The position numbers and the translations under genes are program-made. A stretch of 38,679 nucleotides of DNA from Desulfurococcales archaeon (GTDB lineage: Archaea; Thermoproteota; Thermoprotei_A; Sulfolobales; Fervidicoccaceae): assembly GCA_027048265.1 (NCBI GenBank), contig JALTXS010000161.1, positions 1 through 38,679 of the forward strand, read 5' to 3'. Positions 1-7,946 of the stretch are shown here, one piece after another. The notes below the pieces were generated by a model. That model saw nothing but the letters and a program-made list of their open reading frames with translations. It was not told where the DNA came from and did no database searches. Within the stretch, counting starts at the first letter, position 1; the number at the start of each line of letters is the position of its first letter.

Positions 1-3
1 GGG

Positions 4-438
4 CTAGCCTGCGGAGTACAGCTCCTCCACGTCAACTTCCTCGAAGAACACCCGGGCGATGTCCTTTATGCTCACAATCCCCACGAGAACACCGTTGTCG
101 TCAACGATGGGCAGGTGACGGAACCCTCTTGATATCATTGTCTCGAGGGCACGAGAGGCGCTCCAGTCCTCCTTACCGACTATGGGGTTGGGGGTCATAA
201 CATCGCCCAGCCTGGTGTCGAGGCTCCTACCCTCACCGATGACCTTTATGAGCAGGTCCCTCTCGGTGAAGATACCCTCAGGCCTACCCTCGTCGTCAAC
301 TATGACCACCGAGCCTATCCTCCTATCAACCATCTCCCTAACAGCGTCAGCAACCCGGTCATCCCGCCTCATTTTCACAACATCCTTAATCTCGAGAGTA
401 AAAAGGGGAGGACCCTCACTGCAGAGGAGCTTACCCAT
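4..438 (-). CDS. Two-CBS-domain protein
   Basis: A 144-residue protein made almost entirely of two CBS domains, at about residues 18-75 and 80-140. Both carry the typical 'GSVVIVDDEGRPEGIFTERD' and 'HLPIVDDNGVLVGIVSIKD' pattern. CBS pairs form a Bateman module that binds adenosyl nucleotides (AMP, ATP, SAM) and usually senses energy or redox state. No catalytic domain is fused, so it probably acts as a stand-alone regulator whose partner is not evident here. The ATG start is supported by a strong GGGGTGAT Shine-Dalgarno motif about 8 nt upstream (near 447-454). The stop lies at 4-6, so the gene is complete. It is the last host-like gene before the AT-rich stretch to its right. The fold is certain; the function is not. 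Confidence 0.9.
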   Translation of the reverse strand: MGKLLCSEGPPLFTLEIKDVVKMRRDDRVADAVREMVDRRIGSVVIVDDEGRPEGIFTERDLLIKVIGEGRSLDTRLGDVMTPNPIVGKEDWSASRALETMISRGFRHLPIVDDNGVLVGIVSIKDIARVFFEEVDVEELYSAG

Positions 439-912
439 ACCATAATCACCCCATAAGCTACAAAGAATGGTTGAAACATGTTAGCAAGGACTGTTTGATA
501 AGATATGGAGGGAGTCAGTTAAAAAACATACCTCAAATTCCCCGAAAGGCTGTCAACGTAGTCATTCCTTGTATGGACTCTGCGGATGTGTTCTTTTTAC
601 CCTACTTAGGAAGGGAAAAGTTTAGTTAACTTATGGAACTTTTACTGAAAGCTTTTAAGAATAATTCAATAACATGAACATATAGTTACAATGTGTTTGA
701 CTGGTATAACCTCGTGTTATAGCTTTAGTTACAGTATTAAGAGTCCCAGAAGTGGGATGAAGGAATAGTTAGACAAGAGACAAGTTAGATATAGACTGCA
801 CACATGAAATGAGGGTGTTTTTATTCAATTTTCAACTAACCGAAAATAATAAGGGAACCTAGATGCATTCAATTGAACAATACTGCAGACTACTTTCACA
901 CACAATGATGCT
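439..912. other. AT-rich intergenic stretch, no gene seen
   Basis: About 470 bases with no convincing open reading frame on either strand and a clearly higher A+T content than the flanking CBS gene. It must hold the promoter of the CBS gene (right of 438, leftward) and that of the Csx1-type gene (rightward). I looked for CRISPR repeats and for a second copy of the tRNA-Thr 3' end and saw neither. It probably forms the left part of the degraded integrated element that ends at the tRNA-Thr gene. Confidence 0.5.
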
Positions 913-930
913 TTGGTAGGTGCGTGTGTT

Positions 931-2430
931 GTGTCGAGACTCTGCGTTTTTCAGGTTCTTGGGGCTATTAGGGGTTATGAGAAAGTTATATACGAACTTA
1001 AGGACCGCAGGGAAGAAGCTAGACTCTCGGGCAAAGCACTTTGCAACTTTCTCGCCAGCCCCGATGAGTGCAAACTGTACATTTTGGCCCCCGAGAGCCT
1101 AGTAACGACTGTCGCGAGTACTTCTAAAGAGGCACATGATCTCCTCAGCAACTGGGAAGAGCTGTCAATGACGATCGGCAACCATGTTAAGGAGCTCGCA
1201 TCTGGTATTCCAATGGAAGTAAGAATTTTGCCGTCCATAGGCTTATACAGCGGTAACAACTGGAGGGTTAGGTTCGATGGATCTGGGCAGGGTGAGGTGG
1301 AGCTGGCTATTCTAATACATATGCTTGAGGCGACAGGCTACGGGGGTAACTGCTGTTCTAGGGTCGTGTTCGATATCTCAACCGGGCTCAATATCTACGC
1401 ATCAATGGCTGTGAAAGCCCTCCGATCCCTGGTGACCGCGGACAAGCTTGGTAGACTGGATGATATACTTTTTGGTGATATATCTGGAATAGAAGCTGCT
1501 ATAGCATATGCTACACCTGTTCAAAGGGGATACAGAGGCCCCTATACACTTAATATCGAGGAGCTAGACGCTAGAATATTCTTCACATACCCCCTTACAG
1601 TAAGCGACATCCACAATGTGAAGCCAGATAATATCATAAGGGGCTTAAATAAGGAAGAGAAAAAGAAGGTTGGTAAATGCTACTCCGAGTTATTCAGCAA
1701 AATAAGGGATTTTCTGAGGCTTGGTCTTAAACTTCATAACACCATAAAATACAATGTGCCGCTGGCATTGTACCAGATTAGGTCCGAGGGACTGGTTGAA
1801 AGATGTGCCCACTATCCCCTGAATCTGGTTGAGAAACTAGCGAGATTCATTGAAGATTCGTGGAAATTAGGTATTGTTCCTAAAGCACGGTCTGTCGACT
1901 TTAACGGTAGCGAGCTAAAAGTGAAGTACAGTGGCGTGGAGAGAAGGCTCACGCTTTATACTGTACAGGCATTATTTGAGACAGCTGCACTAATGAGGCT
2001 GAGAGAGAGGCTCCTAGCAGGTGCTAGCATGGATATAGGCATTAGTATCGACAAGATAAGGAGTGATTTCACCAGTATCTACGAGAATAATAGCTATCTC
2101 TCACAGGACCTCATGCTTAACAAAAGACTGCTAGAAAGGGACCTGAGGGAAGTGGAAAGAGCTGCAGCCAAGCTGAATGAGGGAGAATGCAAGACGCTCA
2201 AAGAACTTCTTGAAAGTAACAGCAACCACGAAGGAAGCTCTAAACAAGGAGGTAGTAGAGGCAGTAATGAAGAAATGAAGCGGGTATCAGACCCTAAGAG
2301 AAACTTCTTCGCCCACAGCGGCCTCTCCAAGGAACTGGTTGAAACGTGTAGGGAAAACGCGAACACGTTAATAAGATATAGAAAAGAAAAACTTAGAGAA
2401 GTGGAGGATTGGCTGGAAAAACCTGTTTAG
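931..2430 (+). CDS. csx1: Csx1-type CARF-HEPN CRISPR ancillary RNase
   Basis: A 499-residue protein with the architecture of Csx1 (type III CRISPR ancillary effector). The N-terminal CARF domain has a first strand followed by 'GYEKVIYEL' and a 'FDISTGLN' strand-turn at about residue 150, the usual place of the cyclic oligoadenylate-contacting loop. A helical middle region follows, then a polar low-complexity linker (about 415-445), then a HEPN domain with an intact R-x4-H motif 'RNFFAH' (R457, H462; DNA 2299-2316). In this family cOA binding to CARF activates the HEPN RNase, causing RNA degradation or dormancy. I chose the GTG at 931 because GGTAGGTG (915-922) is a good Shine-Dalgarno; a TTG at 913 is the longer alternative. 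No cas10, other cas gene or CRISPR array is in the window. AT-richness and a neighbouring integrase relic suggest acquisition on a mobile element. Confidence 0.8.
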   Translation: MSRLCVFQVLGAIRGYEKVIYELKDRREEARLSGKALCNFLASPDECKLYILAPESLVTTVASTSKEAHDLLSNWEELSMTIGNHVKELASGIPMEVRILPSIGLYSGNNWRVRFDGSGQGEVELAILIHMLEATGYGGNCCSRVVFDISTGLNIYASMAVKALRSLVTADKLGRLDDILFGDISGIEAAIAYATPVQRGYRGPYTLNIEELDARIFFTYPLTVSDIHNVKPDNIIRGLNKEEKKKVGKCYSELFSKIRDFLRLGLKLHNTIKYNVPLALYQIRSEGLVERCAHYPLNLVEKLARFIEDSWKLGIVPKARSVDFNGSELKVKYSGVERRLTLYTVQALFETAALMRLRERLLAGASMDIGISIDKIRSDFTSIYENNSYLSQDLMLNKRLLERDLREVERAAAKLNEGECKTLKELLESNSNHEGSSKQGGSRGSNEEMKRVSDPKRNFFAHSGLSKELVETCRENANTLIRYRKEKLREVEDWLEKPV

Positions 2431-3273
2431 TTAACTTGTTAATTACCATTATAAAAAATTAGGTGCGTTCATTACACTGGCCCAGCCTAGTTAGCTCAAT
2501 TAATAGCCTTACATAAACTGTAATGCGGAATAAGCATTTAACTCTGTGATTAGGCTTTTGAGTCTTGGAAAGACTCTGGTTAGGACCCGTATGCATAGCA
2601 CGTCTGCCTCTCCCCTAGTAGGGTGTGGAGAAATAAGCAGAGACTTGCTAGTGGTCCAAGGTTCTCGGCCGCTTTGTTCGCGAGCATGTATGCTTTCCGT
2701 ATTTGCTGAGGTAGCTTGGAGTAATTGAACCGTATCTTCTAAGTGTGCCGTCGCCATTATCTCGCTGGTGGCCTTTCTTATCTTAGTACTTGACTATGGG
2801 TATCTTAATTTCTTAATGTTAACCCTCAATAGTTCTAATTCAAAGTCTAGGTCTAGCGCTCCGTAGATGCTATCATATCATGTTTTGTAGAGTATGTTTA
2901 GTAGACCCTTTCCGTAGGATTGTCCTCAGCGAGTTACGCCTCTATCTACAAAGCAAACCATATCGCATCGTATTCCTGAGTTAATGTGGAAAAATGTACT
3001 GTGGTATTTTTCCCGGCTCTACTTGGAGACGAGGAAACCTATAAGAGGATTAAGGGAGGAGGAAGAAGCGGCTTTCCTAGACCTAGTCCTTTATGCCCCA
3101 CTTTTCGGCGAGTTCCTTATTCTCGTGGAGCTAATCTATTAGCTCCACCCTTTCTATGGAATTGGGTATAAGTTCTATGAGCCTCTCTATTATTAGCCTT
3201 CACCTATAAGCCTCAGTGAGAAAAACAATCTATGCTCATGTTCTGCTATAGTGAGAAGTTCAAGGACTAAGGT
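2431..3273. other. Gene-free, decayed coding stretch
   Basis: About 840 bases between the Csx1-type gene and the integrase remnant with no intact gene. Minus-strand frames still look coding-like but are broken by stops and frame changes. Directly after the stop at 3274-3276 the frame continues with integrase-like sequence to about 3195. Another frame from about 3195 to 3060 reads helical, charged peptide interrupted by TAG codons. A third, at about 2727-2590, contains 'AAENLGPLASLCLFLHTLLG', which resembles the region before the first catalytic Arg of archaeal tyrosine recombinases. The short plus-strand ORF at 2986-3171 has no recognisable features and I do not call it. Confidence 0.45.
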
Positions 3274-3543
3274 TTAGTCTATTGTACCGTCTTCTTTAAC
3301 TGTATCGAGGCTTCTTAGTACCCCCAACGTTACTAGCTCCTCGAACTCGTGGCGTGAGAGTAGCTTGAGGAGTGGTTTCACACACTCTGGCTTGACTGGC
3401 GACTTCTTCTCAAGGATTATCCAAAGGGTTACCCTGCTTACCCCTGCAAGCTCCGTCACACGCTTCCTACCGTGCTTCTCAACCTTATGTTTGAGTATAC
3501 GCTGACGCGTCTCCTCGCTCAACTTTGTTGGGTCGACTTGCAT
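3274..3543 (-). pseudogene. Integrase N-terminal fragment (tyrosine recombinase relic)
   Basis: An 89-residue ORF with the N-terminal helix-turn-helix region seen in crenarchaeal virus and plasmid integrases. It starts 'KLSEETRQRILKHKVEKHG', then 'RVTELAGVSRVTLWIILE' (HTH) and 'VKPLLKLLSRHEFEELV', ending 'VKEDGTID'. In intact relatives the sequence continues with Tyr; here that codon position is TAA (3274-3276). Reading through the stop gives 'TLVLELLTIAEHEHRLFFSL' in the same frame, which fits the family continuation, before a second stop near 3195. So this is a nonsense-inactivated integrase rather than a small regulator. It begins about 130 bp beyond the 3' end of the tRNA-Thr gene and reads away from it, as expected for an element integrated at that tRNA. 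An intact small HTH protein is the alternative but does not explain the readthrough homology. Confidence 0.7.
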
Positions 3544-3674
3544 CTACTACTCCTGATTGTCAGCCATGACTACCACTTCTGAAGTTTCAGCCTGCTCCAA
3601 GGAGGTGAAACACAGGATATTTTTTATATAGATTGTGGGGCTGGAGGAGAAGGTTTAAATATGAGGCATTTAAG

Positions 3675-3781
3675 TGGAGCCGCCGGCGGGATTCGAACCC
3701 GCGGCCACCGGCTTACAAGGCCGGCGCTCTTGGCCCCCTGTGGGGCCCTGCGCAGGGGTCTGCCAGCTGAGCTACGGCGGC
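3675..3781 (-). tRNA. tRNA-Thr(UGU), intron-containing, CCA encoded
   Basis: The minus strand folds into a full cloverleaf: acceptor GCCGCCG/CGGCGGC, D stem GCTC/GAGC, anticodon arm CCGGC-CTTGTAA-GCCGG (anticodon UGU, decoding ACA), T arm GCGGG-TTCGAAT-CCCGC. The discriminator is U, as in archaeal tRNA-Thr, and CCA is encoded at 3675-3677. The gene is 31 nt too long because of an intron in the 3' strand of the D stem. With it removed the mature tRNA is 73 nt plus CCA. The integrase remnant lies just past its 3' end, making this the likely integration target. Confidence 0.95.
3729..3759 (-). other. tRNA intron at a non-canonical D-arm site
   Basis: A 31-nt intron splits the D stem between nucleotides 22 and 23. 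The precursor shows a textbook bulge-helix-bulge. A 4-bp helix TGGC/GCCA is flanked by two 3-nt bulges, both AGA, on opposite strands, and closed inside by a 6-bp stem CCCCTG/CAGGGG. Cutting each bulge as AG|A joins exons to GCAG+AGC and restores the D stem GCTC/GAGC exactly. Splicing by the archaeal heteromeric (epsilon2-gamma2) endonuclease, common in Crenarchaeota, is inferred from family knowledge. Confidence 0.92.
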
Positions 3782-3943
3782 TTTCTCGGGTTTTTATTTG
3801 TTGTTTGTGTGAGGGTTTTATTTTTGGCGTTTTCCATGTGTTTGGTGTTGTGGTTTTTGCGTTAGCTTTTTTATTCTGGTTGGTGGTATTGTTGGTTGGT
3901 GGCTTGTCTTTTCTTGTATATGTTTGTATATATGGCGGTGTTT

Positions 3944-4648
3944 ATGGCAGGGGCTGTTGTCGAGCTTAGGGATGTTTGGAAGGTGTATAGGGTCGGGAAG
4001 AGGAGCTATCCCGCTCTAAGGGGCCTGAGTTTGTCTGTGGAAGAGGGGGAGTTTGTGGCTATTGTCGGTCCCTCGGGAAGTGGTAAGTCCACCCTCCTTA
4101 ACCTCATAGGGGCTCTTGACAGGCCTAGTAGGGGGAGTGTTCTTATAAACGGGGTGGACATATCGAGGCTCAGTGACAACCAGATGGCGGAGTTGCGTAA
4201 TCGTGTAATAGGGTTTGTGTTCCAGAGTTTTAACCTGATAAGCCACCTGACGGCCCTGGAGAACGTCATGGTCCCCATGATACCTGCGGGCATCCCTCGG
4301 TCTGAGAGGAAGAAGAGGGCCCGTAGGCTCCTTGAGAGGTTCCTCCCACCCGAGATTGCGAATAAGAAGCCCCTGGAGCTGAGCGGGGGGGAGCAGCAGA
4401 GGGTGGCGATAGCGCGGGCCCTGGCCAACGATCCCCGCATAATACTGGCGGACGAGCCCACGGGGAACCTTGACTCCAAGTCGGCTGAGAGGGTGATGGA
4501 TGTCTTCCGGGAGCTCCACGGTGAGGGCCGGACCATAATCATGGTTACACATAACCTCGAGATAACCCGATACTGTGACCGGGTAGTACGCATACAGGAT
4601 GGCAGGATTGCGGGATACGATGTAAGGGGTGGCGGACGTGCTAGTTAG
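3944..4648 (+). CDS. MacB/LolD-like ABC transporter ATPase
   Basis: A 234-residue ABC ATPase of the LolD/MacB/FtsE class. It has Walker A 'GPSGSGKSTLL', Q-loop 'FVFQSFNLI', signature 'LSGGEQQRVAIARAL', Walker B 'IILADEPTGNLDS' and H-loop 'VTHN', all intact. I start at the ATG at 3944 because the upstream in-frame residues are a hydrophobic run unlike the family, and GGCGGTG lies just upstream. It leads a three-gene operon: its 3' end overlaps the start of the repeat protein, and the FtsX-type permease follows. Such ATPases drive mechanotransmission-type export or extraction from the membrane rather than classic substrate channelling. The substrate is unknown. Confidence 0.93.
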   Translation: MAGAVVELRDVWKVYRVGKRSYPALRGLSLSVEEGEFVAIVGPSGSGKSTLLNLIGALDRPSRGSVLINGVDISRLSDNQMAELRNRVIGFVFQSFNLISHLTALENVMVPMIPAGIPRSERKKRARRLLERFLPPEIANKKPLELSGGEQQRVAIARALANDPRIILADEPTGNLDSKSAERVMDVFRELHGEGRTIIMVTHNLEITRYCDRVVRIQDGRIAGYDVRGGGRAS

Positions 4649-7600
4649 AAGAGAAGCTTCTACCATTCCTAGATTAATTGTAATCATAGCCATGGTTCTC
4701 CTAGCATTCATTACTACCCTGTTAGTCCAAGAAACGAATGCCCAACTTCCGCCCCAGCTTAACATGACCCGGGTCATAGGCGTCGCGTGGGAGGGTGTCG
4801 AGAACGGTGTCTGCCCCTCCCCAGGCGATAGTGCTGTGAACTTGCTGGTAAGGGTCCAGTACCTGGGGAAGGAGCCCCTGGCGGGGATTGAGGCCACTCT
4901 TGAACTTCCCTGGGGTCTGGAGAGCCTGGAGGGAGACGATAGTGCAAAAGTGTACCTTCCCGGCCCCATTCAGCCAGGGGGAATTGTGGTATTTAAGTTC
5001 CCCCTGAACGTGAGTGACAAACTAACGGTGGGGGAGAAAGAGGCAGACCTCACCCTGAGTGCTCCTGGCGTGTTAGAGGAGACCCACAAGGTCGCCGTAT
5101 GGATTGGGGATTCTCCCCTTATTGAGGTCAGGCTACTTAACCTCAGCGCCCTAGCGGGGGGCGAGAACAGGGTCCTGCTCAGCATAGCAAACCGGGGTAC
5201 GGGGGAAGCCTGGGACCTGAGGGTCTACCTGGAGAGCAGGGAGGGGCTTCCCCTGGAGCCGAGTACGGTCTACATAGGAACCCTGCCTGGAGGGGAGGAG
5301 AGAATAATTGAACTAATGCTTAACACAAGCCGTGAGACAAGCCCCCGGCCGCTTAGCCTAGAAGTCAGGCTAAGCGGTTATGATGAGTGTAGGGGGCTCT
5401 GGGAGGAAACGAAGCTCCTAACACTACCTCTCGATCTCCCTCCAGTGGACGGTGTTAGGATAACCGCATGGGCTAGAGATCTTAGAGCGGGCGGTCAAGG
5501 AGTGCTTCACGTGGCCCTGGAGAACCAGCTACCCTACGCGGCTCACGACATTGTCCTCAGCCTCAGCCTGCCGGGGTTCCTGGCCCTACCTAACACAAGT
5601 GACCTCATTGAAGTTGGAAGCCTAGGGCCGGGGGAGACCACTGTCATAGATTTGCCGCTCAGGGTATCGAGCACCGCGCCCGACCTGGGCAGGGTTGGGA
5701 TAAGCGTCGCGTACAAGGTGGGCTTGATTAGCCTTACCCACACCACATCCGTAGATATTCCCATCGAGAAGCCCCCGAGACCCCAGGTCGATTTGAATGT
5801 AAATGTTAGGGACACCCCAGTTTCTGGGAGTGTATCAAGAATAAAGGTCACGGCCACTAATAAGGGGGATACGCCTGCCGAGAACGCACAGATTGTTGTT
5901 AGCGCCCAGCCACCTGCACAGGTTCTTGGACTAGCGTCGAGGACTCTGGGGAGGCTGGAGCCTGGTGAGCAAATCAGCCTGTCTTACAACGTATACATCC
6001 CCCCAGGCGTCTCGGGAACCCTGCAACTAAGGGTTTCACTCTCATACGAGGACGCTTTGACGGGTAAGCCCGGAGTGAAGGAGCAGGCCTTTGCATTACC
6101 AATAGAGTCGAGGGGAAGCAGTGACCTGACTGTCATTCTTTCTCCTCCCAGCTTGAAGGCAGGCCACATAGTCCCGGTTGAGGCTACCGTCATAAACACT
6201 GGCCAAGCTTCTCTAGAGAACGTTACAATAACTCTCAGCCTGCCCCCCACTATAAGGCTAGTAGGAGTAAACCAGGAATGGTTCATACCAGAGCTAAAGC
6301 CAGACGAGAAGGCTGCGAGAGTCTACTATGCATACACTGTTCCCCAGGCAAGCGGCGTTGAGACCATTACTGTTACCCTGACCTATTACAAGGATGGTAT
6401 GCGTAACGAGAAGGTCCTCCCCTTGGGCATCCCCGTAGTGAGCCCTCCTACACCCATGCCCTCTGTTAGGCTCTACGAGAAGGCTCTTGTCGAGGGCAGG
6501 GAGAATAGGGTTTCCCTAGTTGTTGAGAATCGTGGCAGGGAGACCGCCTACAACCTGACCCTGAACATCCAAAGCCCTACAGCCACCATAGCCCCGCCTA
6601 CGCTCTATGTTGGCACCCTTCCACCGGGTGGCAGTAAGGAATTTAGAACGACTGTAACCCCCTCATCTCCGGGGCCGATTACCCTCCAGTTGCAGATGTT
6701 CTACGAGGACGAGCTTGGGAGGCAGCATTCGGTGTCCCAGACGTTGGGGGTCAAAGTCCTCCCAAAGCCGACCTCGAGCGCCATCGAGATAAGGTTGGTC
6801 CGCCCAAATAATGCGGAGCTTGGACCGGGTAGCCACAGGGTGGTGTTCGAGATTATTAACAAGCTTGACCATCCCCTGCAGGATGTGGTTGTTGGCGTCA
6901 GGACTGGGGCGGCTTCTCCCATAGTAGTAAACACTGGGGCATCACCCATCGTTATAGGGGGGATGGGGCCGGGGGAGTCTCGGGAGATCGGGCTCGACGT
7001 GCTTGTCCTCCCAGTACAGTCGGAGGCACGGGCATCCATAATTCTCAGTGTGTCCTATTGGGACCCGGAAAACGGTCCTGGAAACAGAATGTTGGAGACC
7101 TACTTCAGGGTTAGTCCCATCCCCACACCCCAGCTCCAGGCGAGCCTGGAGCCCACAACGATAGAGGCCGGGAGACCCACGCCTGTCCTGATAAAAATCC
7201 AGAATACAGGTACGAGTGACTGGGAGTCAGTTGAGGCAACGTTAACGCCCCTGGGTCCGTCTTCAATCATAGTTGGCACGTCACATTACTCCCTAGGAAT
7301 GATGCCTGCAGGGAAAGCCAGTGTAATAAATACGACGCTCTACGTGCCCCCCACGCTTGGGGATAATGTTGCCCTTACCCTAACTCTAAAACTGTACCAG
7401 GGAGGCATGCCTTTCACAATTACGAGTACCCTGGGGTTCCTTGTCAAAAAGACTCCTGTCCTGGAGGTCACTGAAATGAGCGTTATACCCGAAGACGTGG
7501 TAGAGGGGCAGCCCTTCAGCCTATCTATAACTCTGAGCAACCTTGGCAAGGGGGCTGCTGAGAAGGTCTTCTTAGAAACGGGGCTTCCACAGGGGATTGA

Positions 7601-7946
7601 GGCCCTTTCATCGACCAGGGTCTTTGTTGGCAGGATAGGCCCGGGTACAAGCAGTACCCTGACCCTGAGCCTAGTGCCCCAGGCGGGCTCTGCTGGAGAC
7701 AGGACCCTTTCCCTAAGGATAACATATGAGGACAATCTGGGCAACTCTTATCAGGAGACCCTGGAAGTGCCCGTCAGAATACAGTCTACCCTAAATCAGG
7801 TTACAGGAGAGGGAGGAGGACAGGTTGAACAGGGGAGTAGTGCTGCCCCCTTCGGGCTTGAGGGGGCTCGCCTGATAGCCGTACTTGGTGTCGTGATTGT
7901 TGCACTTGTGGTCGCCAAGATTGTGAGGAGCCGGGGCCATGATTAG
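4638..7946 (+). CDS. Large membrane-anchored Ig-like (CARDB/NEW3) repeat protein
   Basis: A 1102-residue exported protein. The N-terminal hydrophobic segment (about residues 9-35, ending near 'NAQ') looks like a signal peptide or anchor. Then come about nine beta-rich repeats of some 110 residues, each with 'V.N.G...A.NV.....P' followed by 'LG.L.PGE'. A C-terminal membrane helix (near 1075-1095) and a short 'RSRGHD' tail finish it, so the repeats face outside. The repeats match the CARDB/NEW3/COG1361 type found in archaeal envelope proteins. The GTG at 4638 is preferred because GGGGTG sits 6 nt upstream; 4629 is the longer alternative. It overlaps the ATPase gene and the permease gene (ATG at 7939), so the three are translationally coupled. 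It may be the extracytoplasmic partner replacing MacA. Repeat family is fairly sure; role is inferred. Confidence 0.85.
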   Translation: MLVRREASTIPRLIVIIAMVLLAFITTLLVQETNAQLPPQLNMTRVIGVAWEGVENGVCPSPGDSAVNLLVRVQYLGKEPLAGIEATLELPWGLESLEGDDSAKVYLPGPIQPGGIVVFKFPLNVSDKLTVGEKEADLTLSAPGVLEETHKVAVWIGDSPLIEVRLLNLSALAGGENRVLLSIANRGTGEAWDLRVYLESREGLPLEPSTVYIGTLPGGEERIIELMLNTSRETSPRPLSLEVRLSGYDECRGLWEETKLLTLPLDLPPVDGVRITAWARDLRAGGQGVLHVALENQLPYAAHDIVLSLSLPGFLALPNTSDLIEVGSLGPGETTVIDLPLRVSSTAPDLGRVGISVAYKVGLISLTHTTSVDIPIEKPPRPQVDLNVNVRDTPVSGSVSRIKVTATNKGDTPAENAQIVVSAQPPAQVLGLASRTLGRLEPGEQISLSYNVYIPPGVSGTLQLRVSLSYEDALTGKPGVKEQAFALPIESRGSSDLTVILSPPSLKAGHIVPVEATVINTGQASLENVTITLSLPPTIRLVGVNQEWFIPELKPDEKAARVYYAYTVPQASGVETITVTLTYYKDGMRNEKVLPLGIPVVSPPTPMPSVRLYEKALVEGRENRVSLVVENRGRETAYNLTLNIQSPTATIAPPTLYVGTLPPGGSKEFRTTVTPSSPGPITLQLQMFYEDELGRQHSVSQTLGVKVLPKPTSSAIEIRLVRPNNAELGPGSHRVVFEIINKLDHPLQDVVVGVRTGAASPIVVNTGASPIVIGGMGPGESREIGLDVLVLPVQSEARASIILSVSYWDPENGPGNRMLETYFRVSPIPTPQLQASLEPTTIEAGRPTPVLIKIQNTGTSDWESVEATLTPLGPSSIIVGTSHYSLGMMPAGKASVINTTLYVPPTLGDNVALTLTLKLYQGGMPFTITSTLGFLVKKTPVLEVTEMSVIPEDVVEGQPFSLSITLSNLGKGAAEKVFLETGLPQGIEALSSTRVFVGRIGPGTSSTLTLSLVPQAGSAGDRTLSLRITYEDNLGNSYQETLEVPVRIQSTLNQVTGEGGGQVEQGSSAAPFGLEGARLIAVLGVVIVALVVAKIVRSRGHD

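Noticed and set aside
439-912. CRISPR array expected next to csx1
   Set aside because: I looked for spaced direct repeats of 24-37 nt here and in 2431-3273 and saw none.
2986-3171. 61-residue plus-strand ORF
   Set aside because: No recognisable motif, no Shine-Dalgarno, and the minus strand of the same bases shows decayed coding sequence.
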